Shown: piece after piece, positions 1 through 14,100 of the stretch | Layout of the letters: each line of letters starts with the position of its first letter | Numbering within the stretch: position 1 is the first letter of the stretch | Origin: Hofstenia miamia | Lineage: Eukaryota; Xenacoelomorpha; Acoela | Direction: 5' to 3' | Assembly (NCBI GenBank): GCA_004352715.1 | Contig: SCFE01000072.1 | Coordinates: 324,168 to 383,990, forward strand | DNA: 59,823 nucleotides | Notes under the pieces: model-generated | What the model saw: only the letters and a program-made list of their open reading frames with translations | Told to the model about the DNA's origin: nothing | Databases searched by the model: none | Made by a program: the position numbers and the translations under genes

Positions 1-26
1 ATATATATATATATATATATATATAT
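1..26. repeat. (AT)n microsatellite
   Basis: Pure alternating AT at the window edge. Similar tracts occur at 1872-1892, 10880-10904, 34746-34800, 49908-49938, 50227-50249, 56602-56658, 56726-56750, 57298-57314 and 58315-58327. Several directly border N gaps, so they probably caused the assembly breaks. Confidence 0.95.
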
Positions 27-871
27 GTAAATATGTATTTGTAAATGAAACAAACTTGTTTCCCACTCTTTTGAGACTTACTGTAATGAATTGCATTCGG
101 TATTAAGTGATATTTTTAAAAATTTCTTAATTTCACACTCTATAGATGTATTATTGTACGTAATTGTTTCATCCCGCTAATAATGCGTCATTTTATTTCT
201 AATCTATTATAGAGAAAACAAGGTGAGGTGAAATAAATAAGAATTACTGAATCAATAAGCATCATAAAACACCCTTTTATTCTATCTTTGTTTCCTATGG
301 CATTGATTTTTGCAAATGAGTAAGATTTACAGTAAACTGGTTCTCCTTCTGATTAAGATTTTGTACAATTCTCTCATATATACTAAGCAAATTCCTTACT
401 TTCTTTTAATTAGAAAAAATATTTGCTATACCGAAGGTATGGCTCTATAAAAATTAAAGTGGCTGAAATTTGGCAGGCCCATGCGCGCTATAAACATCCA
501 GTGCAGAAAGAAGTTTGGTGGCGATCGGACTCATAGGGCCGGCGCTAAGGCCAAAAAACTGGTTTTTCGAACCTCTGTTTTAATTGATTCAATTTTTATA
601 AGTGTGTGACGTCAGATTTGACTAAGCGTGGATATTCAATCTATAGTTTCTCGGCCAATATTGGCCCTATCCAAAAAATTTCTTTTGCATCATATCCCAA
701 TTAAACTGTTCTATCTGCCAAATATTAAATTTGAAAAATCGCATTAGTAGAACCAAAGTTATGGGGGCATTTGTTCCTCACTTCTAAATATGTTGAATTA
801 ATCGATTCCATTTGCGTTTTAATTAATATTAATTCAATTTTGAAGATAGAGATATGAGTCCAATGCAAATA
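27..871. other. non-coding AT-rich stretch with one GC-richer patch
   Basis: No supported gene. About 455-560 is clearly less AT-rich than its surroundings (words such as GGCAGGCCCATGCGCGC and GGGCCGGCGC). It may be a piece of a dispersed repeat, but I recognise no family and see no terminal repeats. Confidence 0.4.
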
Positions 872-1871
872 NNNNNNNNNNNNNNNNNNNNNNNNNNNNN
901 NNNNNNNNNNNNNNNNNNNNNNNNNNNNNNNNNNNNNNNNNNNNNNNNNNNNNNNNNNNNNNNNNNNNNNNNNNNNNNNNNNNNNNNNNNNNNNNNNNNN
1001 NNNNNNNNNNNNNNNNNNNNNNNNNNNNNNNNNNNNNNNNNNNNNNNNNNNNNNNNNNNNNNNNNNNNNNNNNNNNNNNNNNNNNNNNNNNNNNNNNNNN
1101 NNNNNNNNNNNNNNNNNNNNNNNNNNNNNNNNNNNNNNNNNNNNNNNNNNNNNNNNNNNNNNNNNNNNNNNNNNNNNNNNNNNNNNNNNNNNNNNNNNNN
1201 NNNNNNNNNNNNNNNNNNNNNNNNNNNNNNNNNNNNNNNNNNNNNNNNNNNNNNNNNNNNNNNNNNNNNNNNNNNNNNNNNNNNNNNNNNNNNNNNNNNN
1301 NNNNNNNNNNNNNNNNNNNNNNNNNNNNNNNNNNNNNNNNNNNNNNNNNNNNNNNNNNNNNNNNNNNNNNNNNNNNNNNNNNNNNNNNNNNNNNNNNNNN
1401 NNNNNNNNNNNNNNNNNNNNNNNNNNNNNNNNNNNNNNNNNNNNNNNNNNNNNNNNNNNNNNNNNNNNNNNNNNNNNNNNNNNNNNNNNNNNNNNNNNNN
1501 NNNNNNNNNNNNNNNNNNNNNNNNNNNNNNNNNNNNNNNNNNNNNNNNNNNNNNNNNNNNNNNNNNNNNNNNNNNNNNNNNNNNNNNNNNNNNNNNNNNN
1601 NNNNNNNNNNNNNNNNNNNNNNNNNNNNNNNNNNNNNNNNNNNNNNNNNNNNNNNNNNNNNNNNNNNNNNNNNNNNNNNNNNNNNNNNNNNNNNNNNNNN
1701 NNNNNNNNNNNNNNNNNNNNNNNNNNNNNNNNNNNNNNNNNNNNNNNNNNNNNNNNNNNNNNNNNNNNNNNNNNNNNNNNNNNNNNNNNNNNNNNNNNNN
1801 NNNNNNNNNNNNNNNNNNNNNNNNNNNNNNNNNNNNNNNNNNNNNNNNNNNNNNNNNNNNNNNNNNNNNNN
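872..1871. other. assembly gap (1000 N)
   Basis: Exactly 1000 N, so an arbitrary-size scaffold gap, followed on the right by an (AT)n tract. Any reading frame across it is meaningless. Confidence 0.99.
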
Positions 1872-1892
1872 TATATATATATATATATATAT

Positions 1893-3825
1893 TATAAGTT
1901 TTGGCTTACCACAAGCTGCGAATGTGAAGAGAAGAACAACAAACTTGCTAAAAGAGAGGTTAGCAGTTGAGTTGAAATTTCAAGAATTCAAAATACATGC
2001 AAAAGATAAACATATGAAACGATTTCGACGGCAAGTAAAGCCTATTGAATTTAAATTAAACAGTAAATAAACCTAGATCAAATATTGCTTTGAAAAGTAC
2101 TATGCATTTGAAATTAACACAATTTAAACATAGTTGTTCAATCTGTGAATAAAATTCATTTGGGAACGCATACCTCTGATGGAAAGACAAAGATCAAAAT
2201 GTTGTTGCAAATAACATGATAGAAATAATTCGTTTTTGTTCTTCTTATTACAATTAATCAGGGCAACTGTGAGGAAAATATACGAAGGGAATGATATATT
2301 GTCTATTTCGAAGCTGGCTCTTTATTTAAAAACTACCAATTTTTCTTTGTTGGTATTGATTTGACAGAAACAAAATTAGCACACAAATGTCTGCGTCATA
2401 TAAATATTTTCTCAATTTTTAACAGCTTTAATTTATTTTCAGTTATTGTCAAATTGCATGTACATTTTGGAGACATTCATACTTTCATTTAGTTCCTAAA
2501 CGACATAATTGCGAATCTTAACTAATGCACAAAATATAATACGTCATCTCTTACCTGAATTCCATTTCTAACTAATGGTAATATTATCAGTGTAGAAAAT
2601 ATTGTTTGTTTGGTAAACTTAATTGCTTGTTTTTATATATTAACAATGAATGCGTGAATGCACTATTAAGTAGAAAAATAATTGAAATATTTTAATAAGT
2701 TATTGTCTTTAAGAAGGTTGGTTTAAAGTTCATATCCTGCTACTCACAACTGATTATTGCAAATTTAAAAAACAAATGAAAATACCCTTAACGGTGAAAT
2801 ACAAACTATAATCTTCAAGATGAGCTATTAGTTTAATTAATGAAATTGGATCTGACCACTTTGCTGATTTATAAAAACTGGACACAGACCAATGAGATAA
2901 ATTTTTGGTCTTCAGATACAAAGAATTACAATGTGTTATTCCATATTTCTGATAACAAAATATATTTTTTGACAGTTTTTTAGTTTTGTAATAGAATGAT
3001 CGCTAACGTGTGTATTTATTTTGATAGTCTATGCAGTTTAGTATTAAACGTTCAGACAAAAATTATATTATTTTATCTCATTTGAACTATTGTCTTCTTT
3101 TCTTCGGTCAGTATATTTATAATTAAGAATATTTGCTACTATGAATTAAGCTTTATTACACTAATTGTGAAATATGAAAGTGAAATGTTTTACTGAACAC
3201 AATATTTTCACTCTATCAAAATCACAATGTGATTTATTATATTCAAAATCTTAGGCGCAAGATATTTATTTTTTTGTAAAATAGCGGATACAGGCCCATT
3301 ATAAACGTTTTTTACCAATATAGTTATGTCTAGTTCATTTTATTAGCGGTCTGCGGAACTGTCTAGTCAATTATATTTACTGCTCAGCCTCAAGGAAACT
3401 TGGATTTGAGACTAAAAAAACTCAATAGCCTGAGAACAAAATTGATGGGACTGAAACTTGAACCATAATCTTAGATTTTTATTAGTTATTCTTAAGGCGG
3501 TCTAGACATCCTTCCTCATTATTACAATGGGAAAGGCAGTAATCTTTTCCTGTCAAACAGTTTGTTTTTGTGTAAATTCTTTGTCAAGAAGTAATCGAAA
3601 AAATTATTTAGAGATTTTGATTAATAATAAATGACTCAAAGCATTTAATGTTGAAATTCAAACTCTTTTATGTAATATAACTTAATGGTAAATTTTAAGT
3701 AATAAATACAGCGAATTAGTCCTATACAACGCCAATGCCAGAATGTTTAAAAAATGCACATCTGTGTTAAAGTTTTGGAAGACAATGCGAAAGAATTAAT
3801 AAAACTCCTTTTCTGTTCACTCAAT
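1893..3825. other. unassigned AT-rich DNA
   Basis: A short open stretch near 1897-2070 (+) is rich in Lys and Arg but too short to call. The remainder is AT-rich with frequent stops in all frames. It may contain the eroded body of the hAT relic whose C-terminal motif follows at about 3.84 kb. Confidence 0.3.
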
Positions 3826-3930
3826 TTTAGTGGTGTTAGAAGCAGTGACAAATCAGAAAGAACATTTAGTGATACTGGCAACATAATTGCAGATTTGCGA
3901 AACTGACTACATCTGAATATCTAAATTAAT
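3826..3930 (+). pseudogene. hAT transposase C-terminal relic
   Basis: Seen: an open stretch reading SSDKSERTFSDTGNIIADLRN, shown here as SERTFSDTGNIIADLRN, then a stop and LHLN. Known: hAT transposases end in a dimerisation region with the signature S-x-R-x-FS-x-x-G-x-I-x-x-x-R-x-x-L. Inferred: a small decayed piece of an hAT element. No upstream catalytic region or terminal repeats were recognisable, and stops interrupt the frame. Confidence 0.6.
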
Positions 3931-6900
3931 ATTTGGTTTTGCGACAATCATGCCCATAGTATTGTAAATAATTTTGTCATTATCTTTTTAGATTTTTCTA
4001 TGTATACGATTGATCCAAAACGACCAAAATTTGAAATTTTTTAGCAAAAGCAATGTATTTAATCTAAAATTCTCACTTAAAGATTTAAAAACGAATGTAA
4101 CAAATCAAGTGCGATACCCCATATAAAATCAATTGTTTCCGTACAAACTATATACATACTTAATCAAAAATACTCCATTTTACATCAGATAATGCTGCTA
4201 GAAGCCATGAAATTGTGGAACATGTTTATTATAGTTCGACTATCACTCATATTATGAAAACTATTGAAGAAAATAATAAAAATGTCTGAAACAGAATTTA
4301 ACTTTGACACACAAACTAGTAGAAACACATAGTAATAATGATAATACACATGAAGAATTCATTAAACATTTAATCAAATTAAAGTTGTGATTCTTCAGTT
4401 TTTTTGTAATATAATCTTTAGAAAAACAATCAATAAAGTATGTACGATGCGGTCCTTGTAATTCAGACGCTGTAGTACATGAAATATTTTCTTAATAAAA
4501 TATTTCTGTCGCGCGATGGCGTTCGGCCATTAATTGCGAATACTAACTTAATTCATTGCATAAAAATATTATTTAACGAATTGTGATAAATGCGACTACA
4601 TCATTCTATATGACGAACAAAGGTTAATTGCAGTGCTGCTTTTCTTCAAAGGAATTCTTACATAGCCTTTGGAGCTTGCGATTTCTCCTAGTAAAATAAA
4701 ACTTGCAAAACCTTGCATTGTTTACAAATATTGTGAAAAAACTTTGCAAATCATGCATAATATTAGTATTTGAAATTTAGATACTATGAAAAATTATATG
4801 CACTTGCAAAACTTAGAATAATTTTAGGTTAACTTGTAAATCTTGCAGATAATTGTATAAATTGCAAAGTTTTTTATAAATACGTTGCAAATTTTTGTAT
4901 AATACATATAAATACTTTTTAAATTTTCAATTTGTTGGGATTCAATCGTATATTTTGCTGAGATCTCTAGGAGAATTTCAAATAATGATGTATGAAGTCC
5001 ATGGGACAACTTACTAACCTCAAATATTGTGCCCTGTTCAAGTTTTGTTCTAGTGCGCATTGCACAAAGTCAAAGGTAACCAAAATGGACATTATATATA
5101 GCATATAATTGTATTAGATTGTTAAGCAACTGGAAATCTTAAAATAAAATGCACAACACGTTTTTCTAATCAATTTCTTATTAAGGAAAGAAAGGAATAT
5201 GGAACAGCTTTTGTTTAAATTTAAAATATACGAATGTCAAATGCATGCAAGCAATTTTGCTGATCTGGCGTAGTTCAAAATGAGAACTAATTTTTCATTA
5301 CACCAGTTTATTTTAGAAAAACCCATATCCATATCAAGTAAAATTAATCAGAAATAATTAATATTGGTTAAAATAATATATAATTTTCGTCACCCCAATA
5401 AAATTTATAATTTTATTATATTGTCACTAAACAAGAACGTCTTAATGTAATGAGGACGTATCATTGAAATAATTCATATTTAACTGAAGGGATAAATATC
5501 AAATTTACTTCGCTTGCTCATAATTCCAAAGTTGACTACCTTAACTAAAGAAGCTGTTTGGCCAGCTCCTATTGCAAGACAGAATAATCCCTTATGCTAT
5601 CATATTTTTAATGAGAAAACTATAGCAGCAACACAGTTGTATTTTCGAAAGAAATATGGTACAATAACAGTTCTAGAGTGCATCACTAAGTGATTCAAGA
5701 TGGTAAGTGTAAAAACCATCACAAAAGGTTTCAGGAAAAAGGTTGTTTTTCAATCTTGAATATCTACGCGATTGTGTTGCTATGTTTCAGTCATTATTTG
5801 GATGAAGAAGAAGTATAAGGAGAAACGCACTTACCCAGGAAACCTCAAGAGCAGCTGAATTTGAAACGTTTTCTTATAGAAGACATTGCTAACAATTTAC
5901 TAGATCAATTAGACTATAAATTTGCATTTTTTTGGTAAGCTTCAATCCGATGTCATTATAAGCAAGCTTGAATAGGGGGTCAAATAAATGGGACTGAAAC
6001 AGGTAGTGCCATATTTCAAACTAACCCCTTTTAAACAGCTTTTGTCTATTGTTGATGGCAGTGAACTGAAACATGGCAGTCAAGTTTGCTCAATTATGTC
6101 CAGAATTGATACTATAGAAGCTGATTTAAAATAATTTCCGGAATTTATGATATAGTAATATCATTTAATGAAACAAACACTGCGGTTTTTGTTGCTGGAC
6201 ACAATAGGGGTGCAGAAGTTGATTTTGGTACTATGACGTTTACAGAATTATTGAGCCAGGAGAAATTAACAATGCCAAATGAAAATTTCTACCTATTAAC
6301 TCTTTATATGTAACGATTTTTGGTGCACTCTAAAATCACTCAAATATCTTAGAAAATATGCTCATATATTTCAGAACAATATTTCTTGTTTGAACTTACA
6401 AGTGAATTTGATAAAACATTGATAAATACTCTTCTAAAAGCTTTGTGTAAACATAATTCAAATTCAAAACTCCTGAGCATTTGAAGAAAGTGGCAAAATA
6501 CTTGTAGACAACTATGAAATTATTTAGTAGTGTAATTTTTATGTTTATTATATATTTATCTATTAAATTAATATTCAATTATTTTAGTGATTCATCCTGA
6601 CTATATTAAGACGTCCTTGCAACTAGCAAGGTACTAATAATGCTGAGCAAAATGCACAATAATAATGGTAAGGTTCCCAAATATTCACTAATGTAGTGGC
6701 AATGAATCAATCTTTTTAACAACTATTTGCAATAGCTAAAATTGATTGTGAAATTCCCAAATAGCAAGCATTATCAGATAACTAATGGTCCATTAATGGG
6801 GCCAATGGCCAATAATGGCAATGCATTTGCATACCAAATCAAACAAAAAAGAGTTTTAAAATTCACAAAATTTCACAATTTTATAAAGAAATTATTATAT

Positions 6901-8103
6901 TATTGTATATAATATGTGCATTGCCTTAAAGTTTGATTTCAATTTGTAGAAAATTATTATTTATGAGTTTCTTGCAGCCCATGAATGGCATTACTGGATT
7001 GATCTGTCATCTAGTGAAAAATACTAATTATAATGATTTAACATTATGCCCTATCAAATTATATTTTTTGTAAGAAATGAAACTACTTACTCTTCAGTAG
7101 TTGATAATGCAATCTAGTATGCCAGCTCTTGTTTTTATGAGCACTATACAACGAATTCAAGAGCTTGCAACAAGGTGTTCCATCTTTAGGATTTTATGCT
7201 AAATACACACATCCAACTGTGATCTTAGCTCATCAAATTATAACAAGTTATGAATTACAATTCACTATAATATTGGTAATCATCAGTGGACTGCTATTGG
7301 GAAACATCTGGTATTTGTGACCACTAATGCACCAGAGGCCCATTGGTAGATCATTAACAGCATCAGTGGCAACCTTAGTAATCAATAATCAATAAACAGA
7401 TGCTGCAAATATAAGTTACTTCATTATTGTGATTCCTAGATCCTTTTAATAAAAACGAATTGTGAAAAGCTTTCTATAGATTTAAAATTTGTAAAAAATT
7501 TTCATATAACTGTTAAATGAATTTTCAAAATAATTTATTTGTTAATATTTGGACATTTTGAAATGTACTATTATATAAAAATGCTATGATTAAAAAGAAC
7601 AGATTTTTCATGATTTAAGAAAGTGCTTTTTCAAAATTGTACTTAACTTTAAAATTTTAAATTTTTGTTAAAACTTGTATGCTTATGGTTATCATTTATA
7701 AACAAAAAATTCTTTTGAATATCAACTAAATGTTTGTAATGGATATTCTTGACAAAATCTCAAAGATATCCATCTGCCCTTTGATTGCTTGAAAAGCAAT
7801 TTTTGAGCTGCTCTGCAATACAATGTTGATGGTTTCATATAAAAGTAATTATTTGCCATCAAAAACCTACTGCTTGACATGAATGGTCAATTATTGGATC
7901 CTCATTGGCTCACCAAACATTCATTGTCAGATATACATCACTGGCCCATTTATTTCCTTGCCACAATGTATTATTCTCCCACAACAAGTTGTGTATATGC
8001 AACAAAATTATCATTCTATTCAACAAGCAATGCTAATCCTGCCTACACTCCATGCATGTGGTGAGGGGTTTACTCCTAAATCATTAACAAGGGGGCAGGC
8101 TCT
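3931..8103. other. unassigned AT-rich DNA
   Basis: About 4 kb without a recognisable gene. Between roughly 5520 and 6300 the plus strand has longer open stretches broken by stops and the look of an old coding relic, but no diagnostic motif. Around 6600-7400 there are many short words such as CCATTAATGG and AATGGCAATG that look like degraded repeats. Confidence 0.3.
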
Positions 8104-8314
8104 AAATTTTATGTTCTATTTCACCAAATTGAATCTCAACAAATAAAATCAAACATCCAACATATAGCTTTAGCAAAAGGGGCTGAGTCTGCAAGCAAAT
8201 TTAACAAGGTGGAACAAGGTTCATTGAGCAGCCCTCAAGTAGGCAACCACATGTAGTACATGAATATAAATAATGCATTGTAGACTAGACAACTATAATA
8301 CTACAAGCTAATGG
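8104..8314. repeat. 211-bp tandem repeat, copy 1
   Basis: Starts AAATTTTATGTTCTATTTC and ends CTACAAGCTAATG. By eye the next 210 bp repeat it without a difference. The unit contains no coding signal. A very recent tandem duplication or a collapsed or expanded assembly repeat are both possible. Confidence 0.95.
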
Positions 8315-8524
8315 AAATTTTATGTTCTATTTCACCAAATTGAATCTCAACAAATAAAATCAAACATCCAACATATAGCTTTAGCAAAAGGGGCTGAGTC
8401 TGCAAGCAAATTTAACAAGGTGGAACAAGGTTCATTGAGCAGCCCTCAAGTAGGCAACCACATGTAGTACATGAATATAAATAATGCATTGTAGACTAGA
8501 CAACTATAATACTACAAGCTAATG
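8315..8524. repeat. 211-bp tandem repeat, copy 2
   Basis: Second head-to-tail copy of 8104-8314, diverging right after CTACAAGCTAATG (C instead of G). The identity suggests recent origin. Confidence 0.95.
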
Positions 8525-8590
8525 CAATACTTATCATTCTCAGATAAACTCTGTTGTATGCATGTGCATGTAGTCACAGATGTGCTATAT

Positions 8591-9149
8591 ACTAGTAAAT
8601 TTACCATATATATGGAAAGGGTAATATCCGTTTTAATATTAACTTGTCACTCAGCTGGACTCATACCACTATATGCTTAGTTGATAAAATATATGTCAAC
8701 CAGTTCCATATACACTTTGTGGAATGGATTACATCACTTTGCTTCAATGTTTAAACATTGTTTAAATGCAAATGGTAGTTCCTCAATAAAGATGCTAAAT
8801 AATGAAGATTGGAAAATAATAGGAAGCAGTTGATTTATTTGTGTCTAAGGTTTTATTATGGTTTCTAGTTCACTAGAATTTTCCAGTCAAAAAGAAAAAT
8901 ATGTATTGGTTGTGATTTATGTATACTTTTTTCTATTATATTGGGGACAGTTGAAGTTACCAAGTTCTCTAAATGTTGTATTTAGGTGGTCTACTATTCC
9001 TGATTTTCTGTTGAAATTTTGTAATCAATTTTTAATTTTTAATGTCAATGTCTTTTTTGATTTTTTTGTAAATAGTCCAATAAGTGGTCATTGCTTGTCT
9101 TCCTAGTTCATTTATTATTAAAGGCATTGAAAATTTCTTTTGAAATGTT
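8591..9149. repeat. 559-bp direct repeat, copy 1
   Basis: The block beginning ACTAGTAAATTTACCATATA recurs at 10322-10880 (offset 1731 bp) with no difference that I can see by eye. Both copies contain the same 82-codon plus-strand open frame. I do not regard that frame as a gene, because it has no recognisable domain and is AT-driven. The repeat lies downstream (3' side) of a minus-strand LINE relic and may be part of its tail. Confidence 0.9.
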
Positions 9150-10321
9150 TTTCAAAAACCTTTCCATTATTTTGTCTGAGTAATTTAGATAATCCCCTGT
9201 AAAAAATGATTTAAAAATAATTAGTTTTAGTTGTTTATTACTTATGTAGGTGCAGAGAGCACTGAATTATTTGAAGATTAAAGATTTCAAACATAAGTAT
9301 GAATTTGTCATGAAGCAGTTGATTATATTGTTATTCTGTGTGGGCCATTCAGTATTCAAACAATAAAGATAGTATTAGGCACAAAATTCTTTGAATGATA
9401 TTTTTTCACAATTATCAAAATAGTTGTGTTAATTCACAAAATATATTTATAGAATAATAGGGTTAATTTATTTCAGAAAATTCACTCACTTTAAAATCTA
9501 GATGTTCAATATAATGGTTTTTTACTTGAATTATATTATGTAGCCTTATTTATTAAGTTAAGAAACTGATTTCTGTTTGAATTTAGATGTCTAGCATTCA
9601 GATAAACAAATTTATAGATATTATTGTATATATTAGTTTATTTTCTACTTGCAATTCTTCTAGAATTTATTAAAAATTTAACACAGGATTTTTTGAAAAT
9701 TGCTGTTCATTTCCCCATAAATTTTAGAGAAAAATCTGAAGACTTGGTAGATTATAAGTGTTGTAGTAATTCTTAGTGGAGGTGTGTTTTGAGCTGAGTG
9801 GTGTTATGTGTGAGTGCATATATTATATAGCTACATTTCTTAAAAATATATGTAGAGAAAAAAAATAAAATGTAACAGTCTCATTTTGATAGATATTGTA
9901 GAATCAGAGGGTAAGTCTAGGGCAAACTAACAATTCAGCAATCTGACTTCATCAAACATGTGCTCCATAGCAATAAGAAAAAACAAGTATAAACCTAGCC
10001 CCCTTTAATTCCAAAAAAACAACTGATCAGTAATTGAACATAACTGTCTTTCTTTAGATACCAAGAAGAGTTGTATCAACCAATTCCACATGGTATCATG
10101 CTGAATATCTATCATGAGATAAGTGTTCCCTAGAGAAAAAAATGGTGCTGCCCTACATCATGTCTCACTTTATATTATCTATCTTAATAAAGTTTGTTAT
10201 CCCTAACCTATGTTTAAATAAGTAACATAAATAGCATGTAATTGCAATGCATTCATGCAGGCCAACAGGCCTGATTTGACCCCAGTGTAATAAATTATGT
10301 GCTTATGCCCAAACAAAAGGA
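9150..10321. other. spacer between the two 559-bp repeats
   Basis: AT-rich, with no open frame or RNA gene that I can support. Confidence 0.4.
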
Positions 10322-10880
10322 ACTAGTAAATTTACCATATATATGGAAAGGGTAATATCCGTTTTAATATTAACTTGTCACTCAGCTGGACTCATACCAC
10401 TATATGCTTAGTTGATAAAATATATGTCAACCAGTTCCATATACACTTTGTGGAATGGATTACATCACTTTGCTTCAATGTTTAAACATTGTTTAAATGC
10501 AAATGGTAGTTCCTCAATAAAGATGCTAAATAATGAAGATTGGAAAATAATAGGAAGCAGTTGATTTATTTGTGTCTAAGGTTTTATTATGGTTTCTAGT
10601 TCACTAGAATTTTCCAGTCAAAAAGAAAAATATGTATTGGTTGTGATTTATGTATACTTTTTTCTATTATATTGGGGACAGTTGAAGTTACCAAGTTCTC
10701 TAAATGTTGTATTTAGGTGGTCTACTATTCCTGATTTTCTGTTGAAATTTTGTAATCAATTTTTAATTTTTAATGTCAATGTCTTTTTTGATTTTTTTGT
10801 AAATAGTCCAATAAGTGGTCATTGCTTGTCTTCCTAGTTCATTTATTATTAAAGGCATTGAAAATTTCTTTTGAAATGTT
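10322..10880. repeat. 559-bp direct repeat, copy 2
   Basis: Copy of 8591-9149. It ends exactly where an (AT)n tract begins (10880-10904), which marks the duplication edge. Confidence 0.9.
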
Positions 10881-11159
10881 ATATATATATATATATATAT
10901 ATATATTCTTTCAAATTCAAGCAAATCACAAAGAGTAATTCATCTAATTTTAGTTAATGTTTTATGTATGTAAAGTGATGCCTTTAGTTTAATGTAACAA
11001 TTTGCCATAGTTGTATTTATAAAGAACTTAAAAAAATTTCCCACATACACATTTTTCTAAAATATTTCCGTGTCACCTTCTTTTTTTTATGATCATTAAA
11101 TAAAAAATAGTAAATTGTGTTTTATATACATAAATTTTCAATTTATTTACATTAAAATA

Positions 11160-13720
11160 TAAAATAAGGTCCTCAATGTCTTCAGTTAGTTGTCTGGTCG
11201 CTTCATAAGGATTTTGAGCTGTTCTTAGTACACATGTATCATCAGCATATTAATATATAATTCCTTTAGGGTTTGTTTTGGAAATATCATTCACATAACG
11301 AGAAAACAATCTTGGTCCTAGTACAGTGCCTTGGGGAACGCTTAAATTCATTGTCACATAGTTTTAATAGGATCTATCAATTTTGTCTCTTTGCTTACGA
11401 CTATTAAAAAAACTAAGAATAAATTTAATCACTGTTTTGCTAAAGCTTTGATTGAGTAATTTTGACTGTAAAATTTCAGAGTTCATTAAATTAAAAGCCT
11501 TACTAAGACCAAGGATTACAACTGAAGTTGATAATTTTTTATCTACATTAGATTTTGTTTTTTCTGAAATTGACAAAATTGCGTCTGTTGAGATGAAGTT
11601 TGGCCTAAAACCGTTTTGATTTTCTGATAGAATGCGATTTTCCTTAAAAATTTATATAGTTGCGCTGCAACTATTTTTTTTAAATATCTTTGCAAATGGA
11701 TGCATAATATTAATCAAACAATAGCTATTGGGGTGTAATGGGTCGCCTTTTTTGAATAATGGTGAAATATCAAAATTTTTTAACATATCTGGATACTGAT
11801 TGTGAATCATACTTTAAAAGCTAAAAGAAGATATTCTGTAGCATAATCCCCAAATATTGCTGATTCTTTTGATTCCTGCAACAAAGAAGAACAAGATCAA
11901 AAAATAAATAAGATCAAGTTAGAATAATTTGATTGATTACTTTACTAAGATTTTTTATATATAAAAAATGTACGAGCAAATGCCTGTCGCCAAAATGTTT
12001 GACAAAAATCTGAGGACGATTTCACTCCTCATTAATTGGATACACAGAAGCGCTATGTGAATATAAATTTAAACGATGGCAGGTACTTGTTTTACTAATA
12101 TTACAAATAGATTGAAATTAGTGCAAAAGTGATGAATTATATCTTCAGAATTGATTAATATTTCTATTGATTTATGGTTTGAATTATTACATTAAAATGT
12201 CTATCTAAGTTATTCATGCATGGTAGTGGTCCAGAGTCCATGACGGGGAGGATTCTTAGGTTCCACACCCCTGGCTACAAGATGCACTTAAGTTAGGTGT
12301 ACAAATACGGTTTTTCTATTGTTTGTTTAGCTAGCTACCAAATGACTGCATTTCTCTTATAGAAACAAATTTAAAATAGGCTAGTTAGCCAAACTTAGGA
12401 ACTTTCTTATTTTTTTAGATTCAAATTGTTGAGGATAAATAGACTGATAATAATACCGAATTGTTATTACTTTATATTAACTAAATGTAGTTTAGGAAGC
12501 TGCAATTATTTATATGATAATTTAGAATATTTGATTATGCCACAGTAGAACAAATTAATAGATTTCATTTGTGCTTAATTGGAGATGGTACAATTCGCCA
12601 AAGATATGAAAGTACGATTAAATTATCCAATATAGTAAGTGATTGGAACCACGCGATTTGTTTTCATCAAGTTTAAGAACCTTTTTTCCTAAATTGTAAG
12701 ATGCAGTTAATGTGAAGTGAGGTTGAGTTTTGAAGTCACTATCAATATTAGTGTTAGACGAAATTTTGTTTCAGATTGATTTAAATTCAAACTTACACAT
12801 CTTTTCAAAAGTTTTGTTTAATACATTTGCAATTTTGTGTTTATTCTTGCGTATCAAGTTATCATCATGCACACCTTCAAGGCTTATATTTAAACCCTTA
12901 GATTTTCTAATGCTTCTGTTTGTAAAATTCTATTTTTTTCTAGATTTTTTAAATTTTTTAACGTAATCTTTAACCCTAGGTTCATAATTAAATTCATGAA
13001 GTTTTTCAATTACATGCTTGAAGTTTTCATAATTGGTCCGATTGGTTCGATTTAATTGGATTGGATTCAGAAATTTACTCTTTATGATTACCTGGTTTTT
13101 ATTTAGAACACAATCACATCACGTGGTAGCTTAACGTTAGGTGAGTACTTAGCAGTACTTCATCACCCTAATTGGCGCCGCACAATTTAATGCAGAGGTG
13201 GTTTCATGCGTGATAAATCTCAGCATGTGATCACAGGCTTCGATTGTATAGATTGTTTTAGATGAAATTTTATACAATAAATTAGTAAGGTGTTCTTCAT
13301 CATAATTACCAAAATACATTGAAAAAATTATTTTCCTTGAATTGACGTTAGATTTATAATTACTTACGTAAACGCAAAGATTGTCATTTTAAATGATTCA
13401 AATGTGAAAGTTTTATACTTATTAGTAGTCAGAAAGAAAATAATTTATTGCACTTGAGTGTCTAGTAGGCTTAAATTTGTTAATAATTTGAAGGCCAAAA
13501 GTATAGCATATGCAGTCAATTATTTTTTATTCCAGATAATTTAAGTAATTCAAATTGAAATCACCAAAAACACTGATAAATATATTTTCCAAATCTGAAT
13601 ATCCTAATTTGCAAGTTTTATGCTTGAAAAAATCAGCAGAATAATTTTTATTTGGATTACAACAAACATTAATTTGTTGATTGCTATTAGATAAGAGTCA
13701 ATGCAAATTTAATGCTTAAA
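11160..13720 (-). pseudogene. non-LTR retrotransposon relic (APE endonuclease + RT, CR1/Jockey-like)
   Basis: Read on the minus strand, decayed pieces appear in the order of a LINE ORF2. At about 13540-13575 there is an endonuclease motif FGDFNLNYLNYLE, then INKFKPTRHSS near 13440-13480. At 11364-11576 an open stretch contains LGLSKAFNLMN, the RT motif A region (normally D-L-S-K-A-F-D). This is followed by SVPQGTVLGPRLFSRYVNDI and then YADDTCVLRTAQN, the YADD catalytic box, at about 11190-11350. Stops and frame changes separate the blocks, and both motif-A acidic positions are altered (G and N), so the copy is dead. The 3' end is not defined. Confidence 0.85.
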
Positions 13721-14096
13721 TGCATATAAAACTATAAACTAACCCATGACAAAAATATTTACAAAGCTATTTAAATATGCAATATTAATTAAAGGGCAGT
13801 TTTAAAAGTAATTAGACCTTGCATTGAGTGTATTATCAATGCCCAATAATGTTTGCCTATTTAATAAAAATTGTATTTTTTTCTTGAAGTGTTTATAGCT
13901 TTTCTCACATTTTATATCAATAGTTAAATCATTCTATAAGATTGAACATTTAAAAGACAATGAATCTTGATAATTATTGATGCTAAGAAGTGTTTTACTT
14001 CTTTTATTTATTTTGATGTAATTATTAAGAAAACTTAAATATTGTTAATTCATGAATAAATTTGTGATTAATACTATTAAATTTCAATACAGAAAA

Positions 14097-14100
<4 letters not shown>

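Noticed and set aside
854-1897. Long open frames across N gaps here and at 49.4, 51.2 and 57.3 kb
   Set aside because: They consist of unknown residues plus AT-repeat codons and have no real sequence support.
8858-9106. 82-codon plus-strand ORF, present twice (also 10589-10837)
   Set aside because: Identical only because the surrounding 559-bp block is duplicated; no domain and T-rich composition.
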